Below are positions 9,189 through 64,000 of a stretch of DNA of 64,000 bases, piece by piece. Origin of the DNA: Patagioenas fasciata (Eukaryota; Chordata; Aves; Columbiformes; Columbidae); NCBI RefSeq assembly GCF_037038585.1, contig NC_092522.1, forward strand, positions 125,098,661 through 125,162,660, written 5' to 3'. Every line of letters starts with the position of its first letter. Position 1 is the stretch's first letter. Below the pieces are notes generated by a model that ran no database searches, was not told the origin of the DNA, and saw only the letters and a list, made by a program, of their open reading frames with translations. Made by a program: the position numbers and the translations under genes.

Positions 9189-9345
9189 AGGGGCTCTCTG
9201 GGGCGGCTGCACCATCCCCTGTGCCAGCTCAGCCCTGGGGCACCAGGGCAGCCCTTGTGTGTCACTGTGATGTCACCGTTGCATCGCAAACGTGGCGCTT
9301 ATTTAAGTGGGTTTTGGAGAGGCTCAGGTGTCACTGCTGTCACTT
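9189..9345 (+). promoter_or_regulatory. Third, orphan copy of the proximal promoter
   Basis: Matches 3,026-3,175 and 12,306-12,455, with TGATGTCA at 9,268-9,275 and an intact TATTTAA at 9,300-9,306. It breaks off after 'ctcaggtgtcact' and runs into the right inverted-repeat arm, so no exon 1 follows. It could drive a noncoding transcript. Confidence 0.5.
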
Positions 9346-9878
9346 ATGGCAGTTGTCCAGAAACTTTTGTCAGCTGAGGAGTTTAATTGGGCAAGGGGCC
9401 CATCCCTCTCCTGGCAAACCCTGCAGGGCAGCAGCACCAAGAGGAATGTGCTGAGAGCACCTGCTTATTTTGCTTCCCCTGCCTGTGCAGATGGGGCTCA
9501 GGATTTGGGCTGAGGTTTGGATGCACAGCAAAAAGAGGGAAACACAGAACATTTTGCACCCTAACGCTCGGAGGTGCCCTTGGATCTGGGATCCCAGCCG
9601 GGCTGCACGTTCAGCACAGCTCAATTCGCTCTCTGTCCCCCTCGCTGGGTTCAGTCCCCCCCAGCCAAAGCAGAGCAGTTTGGTCCGGGCTCCAGAGGAG
9701 GGAACGGCCTGAGCCGCAGCCAGGCCAAGAACTCCTGCCGGGAGACCCACGGGAAGCAGAACGGGAACTGAACCCCAGTAACTTGTGGGCTCAGGGACTC
9801 CCGTGCAGGCTTTTCCTACCGTGTGCAATTTGACTACGGGTCAACCCCTTTACTCTCTAAATACAACAGCCTGGATGA
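9335..9878 (-). repeat. Right arm of the long inverted repeat
   Basis: Reverse complement of 1-836 with two length differences. The junction with the orphan promoter at about 9,335-9,345 marks a recombination breakpoint. The two arms enclose copy 1 and the scrambled block. Confidence 0.85.
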
Positions 9879-10626
9879 GCTACTGGGAGCTCTCCCTGCT
9901 CAACAAGTGAGCTGTGTGGCCATGGTTTTACTGCTCACAGCTCAGTGGATGAGCCCAATTTAAGTTTAATACTAATCGTTCAGCTTAAGTCAATGCACAC
10001 TAAATATAATAAATTACTTAGAGATATACAGTTGTATGATTTTTAATATACTCTCTGCTTCGTGTTAGTGGGTAGGCTGGATTTGCTAACATTTTCCGTT
10101 GTAAAGTTCTGCTCTTATTTCCCAAAAGCAACTACAAACTCCACTGACCACTTGCAAGATAAGGTCCAGTTTGCACTTTGCTGGGAAGAACAGAACTGAC
10201 CGGGAAAAATAACAACCCAAGGCTAATTGGGAGACATCCCAGACAACTGCCAAGCGGGGCCTATTTTGCACTTTGCTGAGAAGGGAAGGGTTGATTCAGA
10301 CAAAACAGAACCTGCAAGGCCATGGAGCACAAGCAACGTCTAGAGCTGAACAAAGCAAAGGCGCGCGTGGAATCAGAGCCAGATCTGAACACTGCAGTGA
10401 GCAGAGCCCTCAGTGACTCCCCCGGCAGCAGCCAGGGCGTCCCCACAGCCGCAGGAAGGAGGCAGGAGGGGCTGGGACGGCCTCTCCGAGGGAAAACGGG
10501 GTCCAGGCTTCTCTGTGGGCAGCTGGGAGTGCAGCCCAGGGCTGGTTACTCCTGGGGCACAGCTGGGGGCTCAGCCCCTCTTTGCGTCCCCGGGGAGGAG
10601 GGCAGGGGACAGAGCCCTTTGTTGGC
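9879..10626. other. Unique spacer before the copy 2 duplication
   Basis: AT-rich at 9,950-10,070, GC-rich after 10,320. A 109-codon open frame at 10,322-10,651 has no recognisable motif and no splice or promoter support. I see nothing else. Confidence 0.4.
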
Positions 10627-11619
10627 TGGGGGGACACTTGATCGGCCATGAAGACACCAGCGTGTCCAGAGCCGCTGGAGGGCTGGCACCGGTCCCACGG
10701 TCCTTGCTTGGGATCAGTCTAAGCTAAAGGGAAGCTCTGGGGTCAGGAAGGAGAACACAAGCCTGTTTGGGTGGGAGGGGACGTTAGTGACGCAGGGACG
10801 GTTTGGTCCCGTGGGTTGGTACCGGGGTTCACAGGCACCTTGTGGAGGGTCACTCTCGGTTTGGGGAGCAGATGGTGGTTGTTGCCCTGGGTTTCCACAG
10901 GGTGGGGAAGAGCCCGAGCCAGCCCCAGCTGAGAAGGGGGTGGCAGGCACTGCCACTTCACAGTCCCATGTCACCCAGCCTGGAGAGACAGCGAGGGCTT
11001 GGGCAAGGCCCCCAGCTCCGTCCTGGTTTGGGGAAAGGTGTCCCCATGGCTGGGGAGTCCCAGCATTGAGAACAACAGCGGCCTGACCCAGGAGAGCACC
11101 GGCCTGGTGCTGAGTCTGTGCGGGGGGCAGCGGGTCCGTGGCAGGGCAATATCTTGGGGAAGAAGGTATTGCTGCCCCAGCGCTGGGCCGGGGACAGCAC
11201 AGGGATGGCCTTGACTTCGGGCTGAGCTGGGATTGCGGGGGTGGTCCCTGACCCGCTGCCATTCAGCAGGGAGTGGGGAGGTCTCTGCCTGGCTCAGGAT
11301 TCAGGGTGGTCCCTGGCCCAAGGCCAGTTTGGGGGGAGGTCCTGGGTGCCAGGAAGGCTCCAAAGGCCACGTTGGCTCCCTGCCCCCCGCCAGTTTGTGG
11401 TAGGGGTCCTGCCCCAGGGCTGGTGTGGGGCGGGGGCTGCTCTGAGCCCTGGGGACGGTCTCCGCGCCTGTGCCGGTCCTGGGGGGGCTCGGCACTGGGT
11501 GCCAGTTTGGGGTGAGGGAACGGGGACTAGTTCGGGGGTGGGGGCATGAACTCCAGTGGCAGTCTGGGGAAGAGGAGATCACCTGCGACCAGACAGAGTC
11601 TGGGGAGAAGGAGCGGGAC

Positions 11620-12060
11620 CTGGTGCCGGCGTGGGGCAGGGAGCGGCCTGGGCCCGGCTCTGATTTAGGCGGAGCCGGTGGGGGGGCAGGCGGGGCGGGG
11701 AAAACACGAGCCCCGTTTCTCACCGGCACTTGGCATCAAGGCGGGCAGCGATGCGCTCCTGGGGCCCGAGGTCGCTGGGGGCCGGGCCCGGTGCCCGCCA
11801 TCCCGCATCCGCGCCCGCTGCCCGGCTCATGCAGCCCCGGCCCGCCCGGAGCGGCGGCTGCGGCGTCCCCACGTTGTTTGGCAACGCCAGCACCGCGCAT
11901 GTGCGGCTGAGCTCCCCGCGCGTTCGTAAATTTCGCACTGCGCATGCGCGGCGCTTTCCCGCCTTCTCCCAGCGACCGTTGGGGGCGGGTAACGTCTGCG
12001 GGCCCGAGCCGAGGGGCAGGGGAGATAAAGGGGGTCAGGGCGGAGTTATTGGTGTTGAAA
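11620..12060 (+). promoter_or_regulatory. CpG-rich promoter core, copy 2
   Basis: CpG-rich core with an X-box-like GTTGTTTGGCAAC at 11,873-11,885 and a perfect NRF1-type palindrome within TGCGCATGCGC at 11,939-11,949. Both motif types are associated with promoters of ciliary or housekeeping genes. Function here is inferred only. Confidence 0.5.
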
Positions 12061-12305
12061 AGCGGCCTCAGCGCCCTGCGAGAGCTCGCTGGGTGCTGTG
12101 TGCTCTGCGCTGCTGGTCCTGGCTGGGTCAGCAGAGCCCTGTGAGGCGGCACAGGGGCTGTGCCAGGATCCCGCTGTGCACAGCGCCCCCCGCCAGCCCC
12201 GCGGAGCCTGGAGCTTGTTCCCCCGGTTTAGTCCAGAAATGAAGAGCTCTCGAGGCCCCCAGGTCCATGCAGCCGTCCCAGTGGCTCGTTGTGCCGGGGG
12301 GTGGG

Positions 12306-12455
12306 GGCTCTCTGGGGCGGCTGCACCATCCCCTGTGCCAGCTCAGCCCTGGGTCACCGGGCAGCCCTTGTGTGTCACTGTGATGTCACCGGTGCATCAC
12401 AAATGTGGCCCCTATTTAAGTGGGTTTTGGGGAGGCTCAGGTGTCACTTCGACTG
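12306..12455 (+). promoter_or_regulatory. Proximal promoter of copy 2
   Basis: CRE-like TGATGTCA (12,381-12,388) lies 25 bp before a TATA-like TATTTAA (12,413-12,419). Initiation would fall near 12,440-12,450 and the first ATG is at 12,488 with none in between. A CRE next to a TATA box and a very short leader is a layout often seen in post-meiotic germ-cell genes. That link is inference. Confidence 0.5.
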
Positions 12456-12487
12456 CACGCGAGCCAGTGAGCAAGCGAGCAAGCGAG

Positions 12488-12541
12488 ATGGGCAAGTGTG
12501 TGGAAAACACATCAGAGATGGAAAGAAAAGCAAAGGCGCAG
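12488..12541 (+). CDS. Copy 2 exon 1
   Basis: 18 codons starting MGKCVENTSEMERKAKAQ, donor CAG|gtagga. An MGxC start could be a lipidation site (Gly2 or Cys4), which copy 1 lacks. Confidence 0.72.
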
Positions 12542-14650
12542 GTAGGAGCGGGTGCTTCGGTGTCACCCCAACCTCTCCTCGCCCCGGGGATCTCGCCGGG
12601 TTTCTCGGCCTCCCCAGCTGACACTTTGCACATCCCCTTGTCCTGCAGAGACCCCAGAGGAGATTCAGGCGCTGCGTCAGGAACATGAGGGATTGGCAGC
12701 TGATCCTGCTGATCTTCATCTTCTTCCTGACTGTCTGGATCCTCTGCAACATCCTGCTGCCCCGCATCATCACCTCGCTGGGCAGCATGGGTGTGAGCAT
12801 CTACATGGCCCGTCGGGCCAGCAACATCAAGGCCAAGGTCGGTGTCTGGACTGTTCCGTTTTGGGAGGGAACAGTGAGCAGTGCCCATTGCCCACCCAGC
12901 CAGGCCCCTGCCCTGGAGCCACCGAGCCACCTCCGCTGGGCACCAGGCTTGGGGCTGGGCCACTTCTGTCCCTGTCACTCCAGCCACCCTTCCCAGGGTC
13001 CTTGTTTCCTGGCCAAGGGGGGACACCTCACACTGACCCGGGCTTTGCTTCCTGCGGACAGGGCACCTGTGTGAGGAAGAGCGCCCAGAGCAGAAGAGGG
13101 ACGGACCTCATGGGGAAGCAGCCCCGTCCCAGAGCTGCCCCGGGCAAGACTGCGGCTCCCGGCCAAGGGAGCCCATCGCAACCAGAGCCCTGTGAAAGCA
13201 AGGAGGTGTCTGCAGAGAGCTCCAGGTCTGGGTAAGGAGAGCCCTTCCCTGCAGGGGCAGCCCCTCGAGAGCCCCTGCCTTGGGCTGAGGGTTCCCAGCC
13301 GCTCGCTCTGTCCTTGCGCTGCTGGGCTTGGCCTGGCCCATGTCCTCAGGTCCCCAGCTCAGTCAGTGATCCCAGAGCTGGCAGGGCTGGCACCAGGGAG
13401 CTGGGAGATCTCCCACGGGATGGGAGAAGGCAGAGAGAGGGTGCTGGGTCTGTCCTGCCCCACAGCAGCCCCCACAGTCCAGCCGCTCTTTCCCCCACAG
13501 CCAGTGCATTCCCCAGCAAGGAGAATTGTGGACAAGCAGCTGCAGTGGGGAAGCAGCCTCTGCAAGGGAGCTCCTCCAGGAGACAGAAAACAAGGGTCCA
13601 CGTGGATGTTCCCTTGCTGACAGCAGCTCCGAGCTCCCGAGGAACCGGCACTCCATCGACAACATGGAGGAGCTCAGCAGATCCCTGATGGACTCCCTGG
13701 ACATCATCTCAATCTGCTATGACCTGATGGAGGAGCTGAAGGAAGCATCTCGGAATAGCAGGACTCCAGTCTTGCACAAATCCACAAGTAGAGAGTATCT
13801 GGTCTGCCTGCAGTGCCGTCGATGCCTCACGAGCAGCTGCCCGCACTGCAGCGAGCCCAAGGAACAACAGGACCTCCTCGTTCTGGTCGTCATCCTGCAC
13901 AGATTGGACATGATGATGGTCAAGGGGAAACTGGTAGAGATGGATTTGGAGCTGAAATTTGAGCTGGTCGTCTGTGGGGAGACGGTCTACACATGGGAAA
14001 GAACGCAGGTGCTCCCTGAAGCTGCTCCCGAGATGAGCTGCAAGGACTGTGACCGTTCTCTGCCCACGAGCAGCAAGTGCTTGAAGGTCCCACATCCTGT
14101 CCTCAGGACACCACAGGGACAGATGGGACTGGATGGGCAGGACACAAGAGCTGCTTCTGAGCAGCAGCTTTGGACAAAACGCAGCGGTGCCGGCAGCGCA
14201 GACCTGCAGCCAGCTGGGCAGGGGGCGTCTCTCCACAGCGCAGTGCCCATGCAGCCCAGGAGTCCTGGGGACAGTGAGACCTCGCAGGTGTCGTGTCCCA
14301 TCCTCAGCACCCAGGGGACACCAGAGGGACAGGCAGGACTGGGCGAGAAGGACAGAAGGGCTGCTCCAGACCTGCAGCCGGCTGGGCAAGGGGACTCTCT
14401 CCCCGGTGCGGTCACCAAATATCCCTGGCCCCCATGGGCACAGCCCCTGTCCCGTGCAGCCCTGGAGCGGCTGCGCAGGGCTGGGCTGGAGCCACTGCCC
14501 CCTGTGTGGTTCAAGGACCTGGGGCCGGCGCTCAGTCTGCAGCGGCGCATCCAGCACTCCTGGGATGCCGCGGAGTGGGAGCGGATGGTGCGGCTGGATC
14601 TCCAGCGCAGGGCTGACGCACTCGCACGCACCACGGAGGTGGTGGTGTGA
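12488..14650 (+). CDS. Uncharacterised single-pass membrane protein, copy 2
   Basis: Exons 12,488-12,541, 12,649-12,837, 13,062-13,231 and 13,501-14,650; phases 0, 0, 2; 520 aa. The start is the first ATG after the TATA-like box, with G at -3 and +4. Order: basic N-terminus; helix at about residues 32-55 (LILLIFIFFLTVWILCNILL); Arg/Lys-rich then Ser-rich linker; helical NMEELSRSLMDSLD region; motif CLQCRRCLTSSCPHC (C-x2-C-x2-C-x4-C-x2-C, possibly metal-binding); VYTWERTQVLPE; CKDC; a proline-rich tail with two imperfect copies of a block around ADLQPAGQG where copy 1 has one; and a final Arg-rich helix-like stretch ending TTEVVV. No signal peptide is obvious; the helix could act as a signal anchor. 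I do not recognise the family. It could be testis- or cilium-related from its promoter, which remains inference. Confidence 0.78.
12649..12837 (+). CDS. Copy 2 exon 2 (membrane segment)
   Basis: 63 codons between tcctgcag and gtcggt. It has an Arg-rich RPQRRFRRCVRN stretch before the helix and ARRASNIKAK after it. Confidence 0.8.
13062..13231 (+). CDS. Copy 2 exon 3
   Basis: 170 nt from GTCVRKS, ending in phase 2 at the strong donor GG|gtaaggag. Its second half and the following intron have no counterpart in copy 1. Confidence 0.72.
13501..14650 (+). CDS. Copy 2 exon 4 (cysteine motif and tail)
   Basis: 1,150 nt after ctctttcccccacag, completing the split glycine and running to TGA. It holds the cysteine motif near 13,806-13,850 and the duplicated proline-rich block (about 14,080-14,260 and 14,290-14,430). 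Confidence 0.82.
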
Positions 14651-14823
14651 GGACATCGCTGCCCACCTGCTCCCACCTGTTCTCAGTGGGAGAACAGACT
14701 GCGACTGGGAAGCAGTGGGGCAAAGTGGAGGAGGAAAGGACTTGTCTGGAAAAGCAGGCAGCAGTGGAACATCTCCCTGCTCATGTGAGGCTTCAGCAGA
14801 GAACCCAGAAGTGAAAGCCAATT

Positions 14824-14829
14824 TTTATT
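14824..14829 (-). terminator. OTOF: Candidate OTOF poly(A) signal
   Basis: AATAAA on the reverse strand, the only such hexamer I find in the 920 bp after the OTOF stop. It predicts a 3' UTR of roughly 0.9 kb. Confidence 0.6.
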
Positions 14830-14834
14830 GACTC

Positions 14835-14840
14835 ATTAAA
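14835..14840 (+). terminator. Candidate poly(A) signal for copy 2
   Basis: ATTAAA 185 bp after the copy 2 stop. A canonical AATAAA at 15,022-15,027 is the alternative and would make the transcript overlap the OTOF 3' UTR further. Confidence 0.5.
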
Positions 14841-15743
14841 ACTGTAGTATCTTAAAACCATTCCCGAGATGTCCTCAGTTTTTCTAAGAGGATCTTGCAG
14901 ACTTGAAGCTGAGAAAGGTGGCTTTTCGACAGCTGTATACTGCAGCGAGCTGAGAAAAGAGCCCTTCTCTAACATGTGTGGCAAGAAAGACTCCAGCCAC
15001 AATATGCATCAATCCAAAAAAAATAAACAGAGAATCAGAAAGGCCACGGGGAGCTCCTACTGCCAGAGAACGTGGCTCCCTGTGAGCCCTCTGGCTGTCC
15101 AGCTGCCACCATGGCTTGGTTGGTGACTTTAGGAAGATGTTTGAACTGCTGGACACTGCCCTGCCTGTGCCAGAGCCACGGGGAGGGAAGCGCAGGGTCT
15201 TGGTGGCTGCTAGGACACGATACCTCATGTTCCCATGGTGGGATGGGCACCCATACCGGGGGACAGTGACCTCCAGAGCTATTAGTGGAGCAGGGACGGT
15301 GCTGGCAGAGAGGACAGGCGCTGTGGGGGCTGGCATGTCCCCAGCTGTCCCAGGTCCCTGCTCCATCCTTGTGTCTGTATTTCCCTCCAAGGAGGAGCCG
15401 TTGGGGAGCGCCTCCAGCGATGCAGCCCCAGCTCTCGCTCCTCTTCCCCTGGCACTGGGGGTTGATTTTCCCAGGGGGACGCTGGCCGTGGCTCTGATGG
15501 GCAAAGGGCTCTGTGGTTGCCCCACAGTAGCCGGCTGGGCACCTCCACCAGCCCCTGATCGATACCGTTCTCCAGCCTCGTTTCTCTGGGACTAAAGCCA
15601 CAAATGGAGCCCACAGAGGAGGAAGGGAAAAGGGGGGGCCCAGCAGCAGGGAGGAGATGTCCCCTGAGGCTGCGGGGAGGAGAAGGGCACAGAGCCGGGG
15701 AAGGTACTGGCGCAGCGCTGGGGACAGGGGAGGCTCCCGTGCT
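14841..15743 (-). other. OTOF: OTOF 3' untranslated region (predicted)
   Basis: No coding similarity on either strand. I looked here for the alternative otoferlin last exon known from mammals (a different membrane anchor) and saw none. Confidence 0.6.
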
Positions 15744-62784
<47,041 letters not shown>

Positions 62785-63857
62785 CTGCACAAAGGAGACA
62801 AAAGGAACGTCTCTTATGGTTTCCACTCGGTGAATAATTAAAGGCGAAGAGAAAGGTAACCAATATGTCCTATCAACCTCACCTGATAATACAAAGAACA
62901 ATGGTCACCAGGTCAGGTCACAGGCAACCTGGTCTAAAAAGGGATTAAAAGAAGAGTTTTGCTTCATGGGACACATTATTCCTCAGGGCAGCGTGCCTGG
63001 ATACGGCTTTGTGAACGCAGAAACAAAATGGAAAATAACACCCCAGACGTCAAGGAGTGAAAGAGCATTTGAGCAAGTGCAGCTCTAACTACCAGAGGAA
63101 CGGTTGCAAAGACAACCGACCACCTAGGCCTGAAAAACACAAGACAAAGGGGTCATTTCCAAAATGCAAAATTGCTACAGGAAGTGTTGAGACCTCAGAT
63201 CCCAGCAGCACTGAGACACAGCTGAGCTGCCCTTCCATCTGTGTTTCTCCCAGAAGAAGTTGCTGAGATGCTGCCGTTCCCATGTGCGCGTCACGCAAAG
63301 CAGCAATGGTTTTGTTCTGCTGGGTCACTGGTTTGCTCTGCTGGCACAGCAGGGTAGCACCAAATCCATTCATGTGGCACAGATGTGGCTCCTGGGAAAC
63401 ACATTCCTCGTCTCTTCACTAACCTGGGGAAGCTCATAGCGTGCTGCAGGGGACTGATGTGCTCCAGGAGACCAGAAACCAGGTTTTTCACCATAGTCTG
63501 GCCTGGTTTTCTGAGAGAACATGGGCTTCAGCTGAGGCGAGGGAGACCTAGGCTGGGTTTTAGGAAAAGCTTTCCATCAGGCTGGAGATACCCAGGGCTG
63601 CAGGCTGGGTGGGGAAAGGGTGTCCTTGACTCAACTGGGAGTTTTGGGGATTGAGCCAGAGCCAAACCAGCCAGGAAGGACCCGCTCAGCCCCTCCCAGC
63701 TGGGTTTTTGGGGATTCAGTGTGTCTGTCTGAGCTGGCGGGACCAGCAGCCTGCACGGGAGGGCAGACCATGGCACAAAGAAGATGGTGGCTTGGCCAAC
63801 AGGTGGAGGGTCAACACATCCACCGCAGCCCATCTCCAGCTGCCAGAACAAGGGTAG
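62785..63857 (-). other. OTOF: OTOF intron 5' of exon w1, no exon seen
   Basis: Searched for the preceding linker exon (SFRRAG / SAMKLGK type sequence) and for C2A exons on the reverse strand. None found up to the CR1 at the window end. Confidence 0.5.
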
Positions 63858-64000
63858 GAATCACAGAAGGATTTTGATTGGGAAAGACCCTCAAGATCAT
63901 GGAGTCTGTTACCCCATCCCTGTCCCTGCCCCATGTCCTGAGAACCTCATGTCCGTCTGTCCAGCCCTCCAGGGATGGTGACTCCAGCACTGCCCTGGGC
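63858..64000 (-). mobile_element. CR1 fragment, cut by window end
   Basis: 'gaatcacagaaggattttgattgggaaagaccctcaagatcatgg' onward to the edge. Confidence 0.9.

Larger units (their letters stand above)
10627..12487 (+). repeat. Duplicated upstream block of copy 2
   Basis: Partner of 1,501-3,205. It includes about 156 bp (11,443-11,600) missing from copy 1. Sequence identity is high along the whole block, so the duplication is recent or has been homogenised by gene conversion. Confidence 0.92.

Noticed and set aside
10322-10651. 109-codon + strand frame
   Set aside because: No motif, no promoter or splice context, and it ends inside the duplicated block.
13709-14821. 370-codon antisense frame, and the similar one at 3,115-4,098
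   Set aside because: Antisense shadows of GC-rich coding exons; the sense frame has the splice consistency and the conserved cysteine motif.

Overview
This is nuclear DNA from a bird. It carries dozens of truncated CR1 retroposon tails in both orientations, a solo endogenous-retrovirus LTR, CpG-rich promoters, and a large spliced gene whose product is unmistakably otoferlin. I cannot name the species.

Region 1, about 1-14,850, is a rearranged gene-family array on the + strand. Two copies of a gene I do not recognise were rebuilt exon by exon: copy 1 (3,236-4,761, 397 aa) and copy 2 (12,488-14,650, 520 aa). The proteins share a short basic start, one membrane segment, a five-cysteine motif (CLxCRRCxxxxCPHC) and a proline-rich tail. 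They sit in a direct duplication that includes a CpG-rich upstream block and a TATA/CRE-like proximal promoter. Between them lie fragments of at least one more copy (7.18-7.60 kb inverted; 8.28-8.37 kb direct; a third proximal promoter at 9.19-9.34 kb), long pyrimidine repeats and a CR1. An inverted repeat (1-836 against 9,335-9,878) flanks copy 1 and the scrambled block.

Region 2, 15,744-62,784, is OTOF on the - strand, read right to left. I placed 40 exon positions with intact splice sites and consistent phases. They give 1,793 residues from the linker after C2A to the C-terminal anchor; the first exons lie beyond the right edge. The exon opening the C2F domain is present twice in tandem (18,753-18,851 and 18,452-18,550). 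Both copies are 99 nt, of identical phase, with good splice sites and about 73% identical products, which is the pattern of alternative exons. A second site offers an alternative acceptor adding exactly 20 codons (34,939-34,998).

The + strand copy 2 and OTOF converge: their stop codons are 1.1 kb apart and their candidate poly(A) signals lie within 20 bp of each other. Introns hold CR1 fragments, two LTR-like segments, one solo LTR with a 5-bp target duplication, and pentanucleotide repeats including an (ATTCT)n/(ATTCC)n tract.
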